Shown: positions 35,493 to 43,669, counted from the stretch's first letter. The stretch: DNA of 64,000 bases from Klebsiella planticola ATCC 33531 (GCF_000735435.1 NZ_JMPP01000070.1:31547-95546); one strand, 5' to 3'. Translations and numbers: made by a program. Notes: a model not told the origin generated them from the sequence alone.

Positions 35493-35798
35493 CTATTTAA
35501 TCCACTGCCGGAAACAGGAGTCCGGAACATCATGAAAAAAACCTTTAAGAAGGGAAGTCGGCAGATACCAGTAAATAAGATCGCGTAACCAGGAACTGCC
35601 CCGCCCTTTTTTTAGTTTTTTGATACCCCAGAAAACCAGTGCCGCTGCAGCCATACCAAATATGAACTTGCTGGTCCAGAAACCCCAGCCGAGACAAATC
35701 ACGGCCGGGATAAGTTCATCGAGATATAAACCAAACCAGCGGGACTGGTTAGTCAGTGTTTCCGGGAAACGGTATTTCTTTAATTCGTCTCCCGTCAT
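35493..35798 (-). CDS. traL: Pilus assembly protein TraL
   Basis: 101 aa from the ATG at 35798; a GTG one codon upstream is also possible. Almost invariant TraL sequence: [47 protein letters not shown]. Two membrane helices. It is needed early in pilus assembly and lies directly after traA. Confidence 0.95.
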   Translation of the reverse strand: MTGDELKKYRFPETLTNQSRWFGLYLDELIPAVICLGWGFWTSKFIFGMAAAALVFWGIKKLKKGRGSSWLRDLIYWYLPTSLLKGFFHDVPDSCFRQWIK

Positions 35799-35811
35799 CA
35801 CGAATATCCTG

Positions 35812-36180
35812 TTAGTAACCGGCGACCGACATACCGATGGTAATGAAGGTAGAGATGATGGCGAAGCCGAACAGGAACTTCACGTTTTTGGTCATCATAT
35901 ACATGATGCCGCCCGCGATAACTTCTGCCAGAACAACCCATTTGACCACGCTGGACGACTTACCGAAGGTACCTTTAACGGTAGTATCACCGGATTTCAT
36001 CAGATCGGTTGCGGTGGTGGTGGCCATCGCAGCATCCGGGAAGAACGCCGCCAGAGCAGCAACCGGCAGTACAGCCTTGGTCACTTTCAGGGCTGACTTT
36101 TTGTTGAAAACACGAGACAGAAAAGATGGTTTGGTTTCTTCAGAGAAAGCATTCCCCTGAACACTTAATACAGCATTCAT
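35812..36180 (-). CDS. traA: Propilin TraA
   Basis: 122 aa. A long leader ends at PDAAMA (residue 53); the mature pilin of 69 aa starts [17 protein letters not shown] and continues [18 protein letters not shown] and [15 protein letters not shown]. The core is nearly identical to F pilin, but mature N-terminal residues differ (Thr rather than Ala-Gly-Ser-Ser), which is the antigenic, acetylated end in F. Processing uses host LepB with TraQ as chaperone. AAAGGA precedes the ATG. Confidence 0.97.
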   Translation of the reverse strand: MNAVLSVQGNAFSEETKPSFLSRVFNKKSALKVTKAVLPVAALAAFFPDAAMATTTATDLMKSGDTTVKGTFGKSSSVVKWVVLAEVIAGGIMYMMTKNVKFLFGFAIISTFITIGMSVAGY

Positions 36181-36252
36181 ATTTATTTCCTTTAAAAAGA
36201 ATGATTAGATCAAAAGCATATATGTACACTCACACAGTTTGATATTTCCTGT

Positions 36253-36492
36253 CTATTTACCTCCTGGATTATTTATGTCTGAACTATAAAAATCGGGAAA
36301 CCTTTCCAGATGATCTTTTAATCGTAAATAAGCTTCAGCCGTTTTACTTCTTCGGCTTCTGTCTTTTGCTTTGATCAGTCGACGGTTTGTCTCTTCATCC
36401 AGTCTCAGAAGCACATTTTTCCCTGGCGCAGGTCGCGCGTTACTCCTAACCGCCTTTTCCAATCGCCCTCCTAAACCTACGTTAATAAACAT
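36253..36492 (-). CDS. traY: Relaxosome / tra promoter protein TraY (single ribbon-helix-helix)
   Basis: 79 aa with one RHH domain: KNVLLRLDEETNRRLIKAK, SRRSKTAEAYLRLKDHL, then FPDFYSSDI. F TraY carries two such domains in tandem; this one has a single unit like R100. TraY binds near nic at oriT to stimulate TraI, and binds the PY promoter. The ribosome site is weak. Confidence 0.88.
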   Translation of the reverse strand: MFINVGLGGRLEKAVRSNARPAPGKNVLLRLDEETNRRLIKAKDRSRRSKTAEAYLRLKDHLERFPDFYSSDINNPGGK

Positions 36493-36551
36493 TAAGAAAG
36501 TTTACATTGACAAGGTTAAAAGTAAATCAATAAAGGAGACTTTTTGAGTAA

Positions 36552-36580
36552 ATTATATTTACATTTTAAGAGTACGAAAC
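36552..36580 (-). promoter_or_regulatory. Candidate PY promoter of the tra operon
   Basis: On the minus strand a perfect -10 TATAAT (36557-36552) is preceded at 17 bp by a poor -35 (GTTTCG). This fits an activator-dependent promoter, as expected for PY, which needs TraJ and ArcA in F. It lies 60 bp upstream of traY. Confidence 0.5.
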
Positions 36581-36586
36581 GTACTT

Positions 36587-37276
36587 TTAAAATAACAAAC
36601 CATTAACACTGTTTTTTAGTATATCTATTACATTATGAATAATTCTGGAGTAACTTAACGAATAAATTGACGAAATAATAAGGTGGTCTCTGTCAGAAAA
36701 CTGCAGGTCTTTCTTGATCTTATTTACTACATTTTTTGAAGTTTGTTCTTGCACACCAGTAATTTTAGAGATAGTGGAATGAGAACAACCAATAGCATAT
36801 AAGTTAAAAACTGCCCAATCTGAATTGGGCGCTCCATACTTACTTTCAATGTACTTATTCATTTTTAGTGCAAATGTAGCATATCTTCCTGAACGATCAT
36901 GAAGAACATCCCCATCTTGTATAAATACCCATTTACTGAATAGCTCCTCTTTTAAAGAAATACGCTCAATAAATACAGTCCATCTTTGATCATTTATCTG
37001 AACGTTTTGAACAAGGCAAGCAGACCCACCTGTCAGAGCTCTGATTTCCGTTTTAACTAATTCCACCCCGACATCAACAGAGATGGATGAAAACCACGAG
37101 TTTCGATCGTTGTTTGTAAAAAAAAGTTTATCGAAAAGAGGGCTTGTGTGAACTAACTCACCCAGATTATTACGAATGAAGGAAGGACTCGATGAAATGT
37201 TAAGCATTTCGACCAAGTATTGAATGGATACAGTTTGACTGCATACAGTATTTTGACTACGATCCGTCGCACACAT
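36587..37276 (-). CDS. traJ: Transfer activator TraJ
   Basis: 229 aa from the ATG at 37276, which has GGAGG 5 nt upstream. A TTG at 37288 in the same frame has no ribosome site. The N-terminal half looks PAS-like (ISSSPSFIRNNLGELVHTS). The C-terminal half has a LuxR-like helix-turn-helix (LYAIGCSHSTISKITGVQ, SKNVVNKIKKDL). TraJ relieves H-NS silencing of PY. The leader is covered by the antisense finP RNA. AT-rich, as is usual for traJ. Confidence 0.88.
   Translation of the reverse strand: MCATDRSQNTVCSQTVSIQYLVEMLNISSSPSFIRNNLGELVHTSPLFDKLFFTNNDRNSWFSSISVDVGVELVKTEIRALTGGSACLVQNVQINDQRWTVFIERISLKEELFSKWVFIQDGDVLHDRSGRYATFALKMNKYIESKYGAPNSDWAVFNLYAIGCSHSTISKITGVQEQTSKNVVNKIKKDLQFSDRDHLIISSIYSLSYSRIIHNVIDILKNSVNGLLF
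37235..37263 (+). promoter_or_regulatory. finP promoter
   Basis: TTGACT (37235-37240), 17 bp spacer, TACGAT (37258-37263) on the plus strand, pointing into the traJ leader complement. Start would be near 37270. It lies inside the traJ coding region, as in F and R100. Confidence 0.6.
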
Positions 37277-37345
37277 AGGAGCCTCCAATACAGGATACTA
37301 TGGACAGCTGATGTGAAGGGTTCGCCCCCTTCACATCAGCGATTC
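37270..37345 (+). ncRNA. finP: FinP antisense RNA
   Basis: Antisense to the traJ 5' leader and start codon. The second stem is a perfect 14-bp hairpin (37307-37320 with 37327-37340; loop TTCGCC). The first stem region (37270-37300) contains the complement of the traJ Shine-Dalgarno and ATG. The predicted size of about 75 nt matches FinP (78 nt in F). With FinO it blocks traJ translation. The exact 3' end is inferred, because the U-run is weak. Confidence 0.7.
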
Positions 37346-37476
37346 TCAAATTTTGTGAGACCTCAGCCTCTCAAACTATGATAAATGTAGTCCACTTCCC
37401 TGTCACTATAAAACAGCAGATCATTCCGCTTTAATTTATTATTATTTAGTTTATTATTCTTACCCCCTCTGATTAT

Positions 37477-37866
37477 TTAGCTTTCCTCATCATCGGTATC
37501 AGGAAAGAATCTTTCTACCACTTCTTTGGCATCATCTCTTATGTTCATAACCATTGATTTGAAATCAAAGCGCTCGTCACCCTGTATATGCGGACTGAGC
37601 GATTCCATAGCCAAAACTTTAGAAATAGAAAACTGGGTTTTTATCACATTTTCAAGTAACATTTTATTGAACTCAGCTTGATTGAAACCAGATTCCTTTC
37701 GTTCCATTTGTGCCTCATAAACTCGCAACCCTAATTCAAGAAGCATTGAGGCAACACTTGAAAAACTGACATCTTTATCTTTCGCCCCTTCAGCCTTACG
37801 CTTTTCTACAATTGCATTAATTTTTTCAGCCACTTCATCGCTGGCATACGCTTGGACCCTGGCCAT
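37477..37866 (-). CDS. traM: Relaxosome protein TraM
   Basis: 129 aa. N-terminal RHH DNA-binding segment (ARVQAYASDEVAEKINAIVE), then FSSVASMLLELGLRVYEAQ and ERKESGFNQAEFNKMLLEN, the tetramerisation helices that also bind the TraD tail. TraM binds repeated sites at oriT, represses its own promoter and contacts TraD. AAAGGAAC precedes the ATG. Close to R100-type TraM at the N-terminus. Confidence 0.95.
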   Translation of the reverse strand: MARVQAYASDEVAEKINAIVEKRKAEGAKDKDVSFSSVASMLLELGLRVYEAQMERKESGFNQAEFNKMLLENVIKTQFSISKVLAMESLSPHIQGDERFDFKSMVMNIRDDAKEVVERFFPDTDDEES

Positions 37867-37889
37867 ATCAGTTCCTTTATTAAAACTTA

Positions 37890-38260
37890 CAACAGATGAG
37901 GTATTATGATCAGAAGATAACGTTAGTTTTATCTCATTACAACTCTAAACTTAAGTCTGGAGTCTAGGCATGTTGTCTTACGATGCATATAACGACTCAA
38001 GTCTAGAGTTAAGTCATCATAAGTATATGAAAATAAATACGAGAGTTGTGTATAAGTCGTCATAGACTTACCAGCAACTTATACACGACTCACTTGCGAC
38101 TCGTAATCACATAACGCTATATTACATAAAATAACATAAGGTACGTTATGTCACTGTTCTTAAATACAAATCTGCAAAATTTTAATTTTGCGTGGGGTGT
38201 GGTGATTTTGTGGTGAGGAGTGCATATTTGTTGAGTCTGGTTCTGGTCTGGGTTAACGTA
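37890..38260. other. oriT: Origin of transfer, oriT
   Basis: The nic region reads TTTTGCGTGGGGTGT / GGTGATTTTG, nearly identical to the F recognition sequence. The cut falls between 38200 and 38201 on the plus strand. Immediately left is a perfect 8-bp inverted repeat GCAAAATT-TT-AATTTTGC (38174-38191). Further left, 37930-38110 is AT-rich with repeated ACTC/GACTC-type motifs (TAAGTCTGGAGTCT, CAAGTCTAGAGTTAAGTC, ACACGACTCACTTGCGACTC), which are candidate TraM and IHF sites. The 5' end made at nic points right, so the leading region enters first. Confidence 0.9.
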
Positions 38261-38289
38261 TTTACAGGAATCGGCCCGGAGGGAGTCTT

Positions 38290-38769
38290 TTGAGAAAAAA
38301 ACTGGCATTTGCAGCCCTGCTGTTATTATCCACACCTGCATGGGCCACGGATTGTTTTGATATGGCTGGACGGGATTACCGAATAGATCCGGATCTGCTC
38401 CGGGCTATTTCATGGCAAGAGTCAAAATGGGTGGTGAATGCCATCGGGAAAAACCCGGGAACAGGATATGGTGCCGGACTGATGCAAATCGATTCGCAGC
38501 ACCATACTCAACTTTCGCAATACGGTATTAAACCGGAACAGCTTCTGACAGATGCCTGTCTGAATATTTACACCGGTGCATATTATCTGGCACTGGCGTT
38601 TAAGAAATGGGGCGTCAGCTGGGAGGCGGTCGGTGCCTACAATGCGGGGTTCCGCAGAACGGACAGGCAGGCCATGCGACGACTGGTGTATGCGAGAAAG
38701 ATTGAGGCCATCTACCGGGCCATCAAAACAAATAAAAATTCCGGACAACCCCGACCTGTTAAAAAGTAA
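38290..38769 (+). CDS. Lytic transglycosylase (gene X family, orf169-like)
   Basis: 159 aa, TTG start at 38290 with GGAGGGAG upstream. Signal peptide ([15 protein letters not shown]), then the SLT catalytic region with [19 protein letters not shown] (catalytic Glu in WQES), [12 protein letters not shown] and [12 protein letters not shown]. It makes local openings in peptidoglycan for the transfer apparatus. It is the only clear rightward gene between oriT and the leading region, and ends in a strong terminator. Confidence 0.92.
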   Translation: MRKKLAFAALLLLSTPAWATDCFDMAGRDYRIDPDLLRAISWQESKWVVNAIGKNPGTGYGAGLMQIDSQHHTQLSQYGIKPEQLLTDACLNIYTGAYYLALAFKKWGVSWEAVGAYNAGFRRTDRQAMRRLVYARKIEAIYRAIKTNKNSGQPRPVKK

Positions 38770-38797
38770 AGACCTCCTCCATGAGGTCTTTTTTTTT
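38770..38797 (+). terminator. Rho-independent terminator of the transglycosylase gene
   Basis: Stem AGACCTC / GAGGTCT with a 6-nt loop followed by nine T, starting 1 nt after the stop codon. It also lies between convergent genes, so it protects the leftward leading operon from rightward transcription. Confidence 0.85.
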
Positions 38798-38808
38798 CGG
38801 AAAATCCG

Positions 38809-39339
38809 CTAATCAATCGCCCGCCAGATTAAATGGCTTTCGGGATGATGAATAATACAGAGATAAACCTTCAGCGCATCCTGCCGTGAAACGAGATGTC
38901 TACAGACACGGGCATATTCCGGTCCCATCTCAGCCACCTGGCAGGACAGCCGGTTCATAATCATCAGCGTGGCAATAATTCCTGCTGCATCGGCGCTGAC
39001 TTCACCCTCAAAATAATTTCCAGGAATGCGCATCCTGTAACGCTGCTCACCTTCCGGCGCGAGATATCCGGTCTGCGTGGTGATGAACTGGATGCGGTTG
39101 GGCGTAATATTTCCTCCGACTCCCTGCGGAACAATCCAGTAAGACCATAACCCGCCGTCGTAATCGGAATGCTCGCTTAACCAGCTCGCGACCATATTAT
39201 CCGCTGACGGGGTGACAAAGAGTGCCGGGATAAAATCCTGACGCTCTTCACTGCCGATCACCGCATAGCGAAGATATTTGTCTGTTTTAAATTGTTCGTC
39301 TGATTCACGAGTGGCGGTGTTGACGTTAATTGTGTGCAT
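38809..39339 (-). CDS. Antirestriction protein, ArdB/KlcA family, N-terminally extended
   Basis: 176 aa from the ATG at 39339 (AAGGAG upstream). Family hallmarks: RQDFIPALF, DGGLWSYWIVPQGVGG, FEGEVSADAAGIIATLMIMNRL, and a C-terminal HHPESHLIWRAID. ArdB/KlcA proteins block type I restriction without mimicking DNA. The first 13 residues (MHTINVNTATRES) are a leader shared with unrelated neighbouring genes. First gene to the right of oriT on the minus strand, so it is among the first templates to enter the recipient. Confidence 0.9.
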   Translation of the reverse strand: MHTINVNTATRESDEQFKTDKYLRYAVIGSEERQDFIPALFVTPSADNMVASWLSEHSDYDGGLWSYWIVPQGVGGNITPNRIQFITTQTGYLAPEGEQRYRMRIPGNYFEGEVSADAAGIIATLMIMNRLSCQVAEMGPEYARVCRHLVSRQDALKVYLCIIHHPESHLIWRAID

Positions 39340-39359
39340 GCTGGTTTTCTCCTTCACGT

Positions 39360-39971
39360 TTTATTAAATCGTTCGACTTCATCACTGAGCGGCACAGGGC
39401 AATTTGCAGCCGACGGGGCGAAAATAAAGGGGCGCAAAGCGTTTATACACCCCTTTATTTTCGCCACGGCTGATGCTAAAAGCCGCCCTCCGCGAAAGAT
39501 GATGTCGGTCGATATAGCGCGGGTGAGAATGCACACACTCCGGAACGTCAATTCGGTCTTTATCGAATTCACGTTCAGGCCCTCAGAATGGCGGGTATTT
39601 ATCGCCACGGTGAAAGCTGCGCATCCTGATAAGGATGCAGCAAGCGCGAATTTGAATTTGCGTCAGGATGGAAGCCCGCAGGGCAGAGACAGCCTGCTGG
39701 CTCTGTTCACGACAGCCGTGTCCCGACAGGGACGACGCCCGGGTCAGTATTTATTTAATCTCTCACCAGAGATAAATTCCGGAAGAGATAAACAGCAGCA
39801 TGCAGGAAGAGATGTAACAGGGATGAATAAAGAATATTGATGAGATAACGCCGCGCCGGAGTAATACCGGCGGCGCGTAGCGCAGCCGGTATTATTCTGC
39901 ACCGCAGGTGCGCGGCCTTTTCCTGCAGTCGGGCAGGTTATCCCCTGCCCTTCCGGTTATTTACGCGGCCT
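39360..39971. repeat. Leading-region non-coding repeat A1 (candidate single-stranded promoter)
   Basis: No gene seen. 39593-39971 matches 41459-41835 over most of its length. It contains a 16-bp perfect hairpin (39417-39432 with 39450-39465), a 45-bp core beginning GATGGAAGCCCGCAGGGC at 39667 that recurs in A2, B1 and B2, and GC-rich palindromes (GCCGCGCCGG..CCGGCGGCGCG). It lies immediately upstream of the antirestriction gene. Confidence 0.7.
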
Positions 39972-40023
39972 CCTTATTTTACCTCCTGAAAAAGCCACCC
40001 CTTACGGAGCGGCAGGTTTCACA

Positions 40024-40170
40024 TCACGCCAGACCGAGGCCGCTGTAGACCACGGTCAAAAACTGTTGCCAGTATTCCAGGCGCATAGCGGGGACGTGGG
40101 CACGCTTCCCGCTGCGTAAAGCATTTACAAACGCGTTTGCCTGTGCGACGATTTGCGGGTCAAATTGCAT
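40024..40170 (-). CDS. Small hypothetical protein, 48 aa
   Basis: ATG at 40170 with GGAG 9 nt upstream, TGA at 40024. Sequence runs QFDPQIVAQANAFVNALR, SGKRAHVPAMRLEYWQQF, then LTVVYSGLGLA. The KRAHVPAM segment resembles GRGVHIPAM in the 76-aa protein at 49975-50205, so the two may form a small family. Soluble, basic. Function unknown. Confidence 0.6.
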   Translation of the reverse strand: MQFDPQIVAQANAFVNALRSGKRAHVPAMRLEYWQQFLTVVYSGLGLA

Positions 40171-40241
40171 GGTTTAATCTCCATGTTGGTTTTACATATG
40201 CCGGATGCAAACTTTTGCGGGTACGTATCCGGCGCGGAATG

Positions 40242-40264
40242 AGCAGGCGAAAGCCTGCTTTTTT
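40242..40264 (+). terminator. Hairpin with T-run, plus orientation
   Basis: AGCAGGC-GAAA-GCCTGCT followed by six T on the plus strand, at the end of the 40264-40611 gene. The loop is the very stable GCGAAAGC-type DNA mini-hairpin. Orientation opposes the genes around it. A sister element lies at 50273-50296 and shares the following TTTTTTCATTTCTG. Confidence 0.5.
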
Positions 40265-40611
40265 CATTTCTGGAACAGGTTAAATCCCTCCTTTATGCGC
40301 GTTTTAATCTGCGCATGGCTCAGGTTGCACACATCCCGCAGCCGGAAATATCTGGCTCCATAGCGGGCATAAATCTCTGCCACGTCACCGCAGACCATTT
40401 CCTGCAGCATGAACGTCTCCCAGCCGCCGTTCTCACTCGTTGACCAGTTGAGCGGGTACATCAGGCCCAGCGCATCATGGAAGGCGTGAACGTCGATTTC
40501 AGCGGGCGCTTTCACCGCCGCTTTCTGGCGACTGAGCCAGTATTCATGCTCGGCTTCGGCAGTCACCTGCATTCCCGGACGGGCTGAAGATTCGGTGAGG
40601 TGTAAGTACAT
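40264..40611 (-). CDS. Hypothetical leading-region protein, 115 aa
   Basis: ATG at 40611 with AGAAGGAG upstream. Sequence features: HLTESSARPGMQVTAEAEHEY, HAFHDALGLMYPLNWS, GGWETFMLQEMVCGDVAEIY, and a C-terminal VCNLSHAQIKTRIKEGF. No membrane segment or catalytic motif seen. It follows the gene at 40637-40855 by 25 nt, in one operon with it and the gene at 40852-41175. Confidence 0.65.
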   Translation of the reverse strand: MYLHLTESSARPGMQVTAEAEHEYWLSRQKAAVKAPAEIDVHAFHDALGLMYPLNWSTSENGGWETFMLQEMVCGDVAEIYARYGARYFRLRDVCNLSHAQIKTRIKEGFNLFQK

Positions 40612-40636
40612 AGTTTTCTCCTTCTGGTTCAATTGG

Positions 40637-40855
40637 TTACTTCACGCCTAAACGCCGGAACATATCTGCGATAATGTTTCGACGTGCATATGACGCACCG
40701 GCAGCTTTCAAATCAGCCAGGACATTAAAGGCATAGCTGGCGCTCTTTCCGTGAAATGCCAGTACCTTTGCTGCGATCGGTTCCGGGCAGGCCATAACCC
40801 ATCTTTCGGTAGATTCAAAAGCGGCGGTGTTGACGTTGTTGTTTTGTGTGTTCAT
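40637..40855 (-). CDS. Hypothetical leading-region protein, 72 aa
   Basis: Begins MNTQNNNVNTAAFESTE, a version of the leader also present at 38809-39339 and 40852-41175. It continues with RWVMACPEPIAAKVLAFHG and AGASYARRNIIADMFRRLG, which looks helical. The start overlaps the stop of the preceding gene by 4 nt (translational coupling). No family recognised. Confidence 0.65.
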   Translation of the reverse strand: MNTQNNNVNTAAFESTERWVMACPEPIAAKVLAFHGKSASYAFNVLADLKAAGASYARRNIIADMFRRLGVK

Positions 40856-41175
40856 AGCTGGTTGTCCTGGATATTGAAGCCTGCACGCTCAATCAGGCGC
40901 ACAAACTGTTTGAAATGATCCGCTTCAGCCACGTTGATATGACAGAACTGCTTATCCACGCCACGGCTGAGGGCATAGCCATAGCTGAAGCTCATTTTTT
41001 CCGGGTGGCTTCTGCGATATTTTTTCAGCGCAACAAGGCTGCTGAATTCCATGACGTCCCACTCTTCCTCTGAGTTTTTTGGCTTATCAGCAACGAGGAT
41101 CGTGTATGACACGGCTTTTCCCCCCATCTTTCTGGAAGATTCTTGAGCGGCGGTTTTGACGTTTCGTGTGTGCAT
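40852..41175 (-). CDS. Hypothetical leading-region protein, 107 aa
   Basis: ATG at 41175, with AGGAG upstream; begins MHTRNVKTAAQESSRKMGG. The body includes AVSYTILVADKPKNSEEEW, MEFSSLVALKKYRRSHPEK and FKQFVRLIERAGFNIQDNQ. Soluble. First gene of a three-gene operon whose upstream region is repeat A2. Unknown function. Confidence 0.65.
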   Translation of the reverse strand: MHTRNVKTAAQESSRKMGGKAVSYTILVADKPKNSEEEWDVMEFSSLVALKKYRRSHPEKMSFSYGYALSRGVDKQFCHINVAEADHFKQFVRLIERAGFNIQDNQL

Positions 41176-41189
41176 TCTGGTTTTCTCCT

Positions 41190-41870
41190 GTGGTGATGGT
41201 TGTCCATCTCCCTGGTGAGTTCTCTCGCGGCACAGGGCAAAGGAGCAACGCTGTAAGGAGGAGAACAAGGGGCGGAGACAAAAAGTTTTTGCGGTCCCTG
41301 GCAAAAAGTTTTTGGCGGAGTTTATTTACCCCTTGTGCGACGACACGGCGGTGCTACGACCAGCCCTCCGCGTGAGGACACACGGGGGATGGCCTCACCG
41401 GGGGGACAGGATGCACACACCCGACACGTCGGAACGGCGTGGCGCCATAAAAGTGACGGCAGCTTTATCGCCGGCACGGTGAAAGCGGCGCATCCTGACA
41501 AGGATGCAGCAAGCGTGAATTTGAATTTGCGTCAGGATGGAAGCCCGCAGGGCAGAGACAGCCTGCTGGCTCTGTTCACGACAGCCGTGTCCCTAAAGGG
41601 ACGACGCCCGGATCGGAATTCATTGGGTTCGCCTGTAAGGATAAATACCGGAAGGGATAAAAAGCAGCATGCCGGATGAGATATAACAGGGATGAATAAT
41701 TAATCATGATGAGATAAGCCCGCGCCGTAATAATACGGGCGGCGCGTAGCGCAGCCGGTATTATCCGGCACCGCAGGTGAGCAGCCTTTTCCCGCAGTCG
41801 GGCAGGTTATCCCCTGCCCTTCTGGTTATTTACGCCACCTTCTGTCATGCCCTGTCTGTGAGAATCGATA
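41190..41870. repeat. Leading-region non-coding repeat A2 (candidate single-stranded promoter)
   Basis: No gene seen. 41459-41835 matches A1. The part next to the operon (41264-41337) is bounded by ACAAGGGG and CCCCTTGT inverted arms and holds two direct copies of CAAAAAGTTTTTG, each near-palindromic, so several alternative hairpins can form in single-stranded DNA. Confidence 0.65.
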
Positions 41871-41945
41871 CAACACATGCGCATAATTGCTATAAGACAA
41901 AATGCTGGGGCTGACAGAAACAAAAGGCCAGCCCCGGCCGGTTGC

Positions 41946-42227
41946 TCAGTACAGTGCAATGACAGGCTTCTTGATACCGCAGGCATGAGCGTATCGGGTC
42001 AGCGTGTCAATGCTGGCTTTGGTGATGTTGTTTTCCAGGCGGGAAATAACCGGAGGTGTAACCCCCATGCGTTCAGCAACCTGCGCTTTTGTCAGGTTGT
42101 CATGCTTACGCCATTCTGCCAGCAGCTCTCTGAGCTTCTCCTTGCGTTCTTCTTCCTGCCATGCAGCGCGATATTCATCGTCCTGCATCCACTCGCTATG
42201 CAGTTCTTTATGGCTTACCAGTTTCAT
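41946..42227 (-). CDS. HigA/XRE-family antitoxin
   Basis: 93 aa. The XRE helix-turn-helix is in the second half: WRKHDNLTKAQVAERMGVT, PPVISRLENNITKASIDTL, RYAHACGIK. The N-terminal part is Glu/Lys/Arg-rich. It overlaps the upstream toxin gene by 20 nt, the toxin-first order seen in HigBA-type modules. Probably autorepresses by binding the repeats upstream of the toxin gene. Confidence 0.88.
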   Translation of the reverse strand: MKLVSHKELHSEWMQDDEYRAAWQEEERKEKLRELLAEWRKHDNLTKAQVAERMGVTPPVISRLENNITKASIDTLTRYAHACGIKKPVIALY

Positions 42228-42537
42228 TGAGTACCTCCGCTAAACGCTTTTTGGCGAGATCGATTTCTTTCGCTGGCGTTTTCTGTGACTTTTTGATGAA
42301 AACCCGCAGCATAATGATGGTATTGCCTTTGTGGTATACCCATATGCCCCTGGCGATGTCCGTCCCCATCGTGCGGATCTCGAAAAGTCCATCGCCCAGA
42401 GGCCTGGTGTCTGGTTCCCGCAGCAACCGGGCATCATATTCCAGTTTGCCGATGAGACGGTCAAACTTCACCCTGATTTTTACGGGTAATGCTGTGGCTT
42501 CTTCCCTGGCATCCGGATGATAAACGACGCTAAACAT
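42208..42537 (-). CDS. RelE/ParE-superfamily toxin (HigB / Gp49-like)
   Basis: 109 aa. YHPDAREEATALPVKIRVK, LGDGLFEIRTMGTDIARG and HKGNTIIMLRVFIKKSQKT followed by EIDLAKKRL are characteristic of phage-derived Gp49-like HigB toxins, ribosome-dependent mRNA interferases. First gene of a two-gene toxin-antitoxin operon that would stabilise the plasmid. The start is 23 nt downstream of the repeat pair in the promoter region. Confidence 0.88.
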   Translation of the reverse strand: MFSVVYHPDAREEATALPVKIRVKFDRLIGKLEYDARLLREPDTRPLGDGLFEIRTMGTDIARGIWVYHKGNTIIMLRVFIKKSQKTPAKEIDLAKKRLAEVLNETGKP

Positions 42538-42559
42538 GTGACCTCCCGTTTCCTGTATA

Positions 42560-42611
42560 TTAACCTACAGGCTAATTTCAATCAAAGTAAAGTTAACCTA
42601 TAAGCTAATTT
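42560..42611. promoter_or_regulatory. Toxin-antitoxin operator: two 19-bp direct repeats
   Basis: TTAACCTACAGGCTAATTT (42560-42578) and TTAACCTATAAGCTAATTT (42593-42611) differ at only two positions and sit 33 bp apart, just upstream of the toxin gene. Each is weakly palindromic. Likely binding sites for the antitoxin dimer. Confidence 0.6.
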
Positions 42612-42940
42612 TCTGGCAGTTATCTTAGCGGCCTGGTCATTATCACGGACTGAAAGAATTTTTACGTGCCTGTGGCTTTTCAAATGGCTACGATGGATTG
42701 CCCGGACAAGGCCAGTATTTCGATAATCCAGGGGTGGATTTGTTCTGCTTGCCTTTGTCCGGGCACCAATCTAAGCGGCACGCTCTGCCTCCCAAAGAGA
42801 AAACCCACGCACACCGCATATCCTGCGCCCGCCACCCAGCGCGACATGATCGATTAGGGAGCAGGTTTCCCGGCTTCCACGACGTCGGAGACCAGTTTAT
42901 GCGGTCCGGTCCAGTTTCCAGCGCGGGGAATAGCGCCACT
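42612..42940. other. Intergenic region between psiA and the toxin-antitoxin pair
   Basis: About 330 bp without a convincing gene. It holds one long-range inverted repeat (42699-42712 with 42751-42765, core TGCCCGGACAA) with a 38-nt loop, which could fold in single-stranded DNA or end the psi mRNA. Short open frames on both strands lack ribosome sites. No hok/flm-like sequence was seen, although F carries flm next to psiA. Confidence 0.4.
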
Positions 42941-43669
42941 TCATCCGCGGCTCCGGTGTGTCAGCTTGTTCGGGACCTGCCAGCGTTCTGCCTGACGCAC
43001 AGACTCCGGTGTCTCTCTCACAATGAAGCTGATTTCATGCATGACACCATACAGCGGCTCCCCGGCATCCCGCAGCCAGTCCAGGGAGACCAGCGAGGCA
43101 AACCGCGATCGCCAGTTCCAGAAGGCAGGCTCCAGATCCCGCGCGTCAAACTCGTCAGCCCACTGGCGGTACCAGGTGTTAACGGTCTCCGGTGACTGAA
43201 AGTTAAGCTCCGTGATAGCCTGCCCCAGCAGGTTCTGTCGCAGCAACCAGGTATGTGCTATCTCTTTGCCTTCACGCCGAACTCTCCGGGTGAACGCAAT
43301 ATTTTCACGCTGCATCCGCCGATCGGTTCGGGTGTGAATCACTTCCGGAAAAAGTTCAGCCTGAACATCGGTTGTCAGCGGCAGCGGGCAGCATTCCCCC
43401 TGACTGGCAATCAGCGTATCCAGTGCCTCTTCCACCTGCTTCAGATTATTCAGCCGGTCTTTCGGATCACGGTGCAGGCCGGGAATACTCCGGGCGACGG
43501 CGCTGTTAATTCGACTGCAACCGGTCAGCATGCGCAGGAACGTGCGGACATGGGGCATCGAGGGCAAACGAGCTCCCCGAAACCGGGCGTCTTCCACGAA
43601 CATGATGGCCTGCAAAGCAGCCTGGCGTGCAGGTTTCAGGGTCACAATGGCATGGGATGAGGGGATCAC
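42941..43669 (-). CDS. psiA: Plasmid SOS inhibition protein PsiA
   Basis: 242 aa, GTG start at 43669 overlapping the psiB stop, with AGGAGGG upstream. Recognised by SQGECCPLPLTTDVQAELFP and LNFQSPETVNTWYRQWAD followed by RDLEPAFWNWRSRFASL-like sequence, close to F PsiA. It is co-transcribed with psiB. Its own role is unclear even in F. Confidence 0.88.
   Translation of the reverse strand: MIPSSHAIVTLKPARQAALQAIMFVEDARFRGARLPSMPHVRTFLRMLTGCSRINSAVARSIPGLHRDPKDRLNNLKQVEEALDTLIASQGECCPLPLTTDVQAELFPEVIHTRTDRRMQRENIAFTRRVRREGKEIAHTWLLRQNLLGQAITELNFQSPETVNTWYRQWADEFDARDLEPAFWNWRSRFASLVSLDWLRDAGEPLYGVMHEISFIVRETPESVRQAERWQVPNKLTHRSRG

Noticed and set aside
38117..38341. Leftward 74-codon frame across oriT
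   Set aside because: It spans the nic region and the transglycosylase start, and has no ribosome site.
39593..41835. A1/A2 repeats considered as insertion-sequence ends or a CRISPR array
   Set aside because: No transposase, no terminal inverted repeats with target duplication, and no regular spacer pattern.
42666..42939. Short frames on both strands between psiA and the toxin-antitoxin pair, considered as a flm/hok-like gene
   Set aside because: No hok-type hydrophobic peptide or ribosome site; the sequences look like shadows of a structured non-coding stretch.
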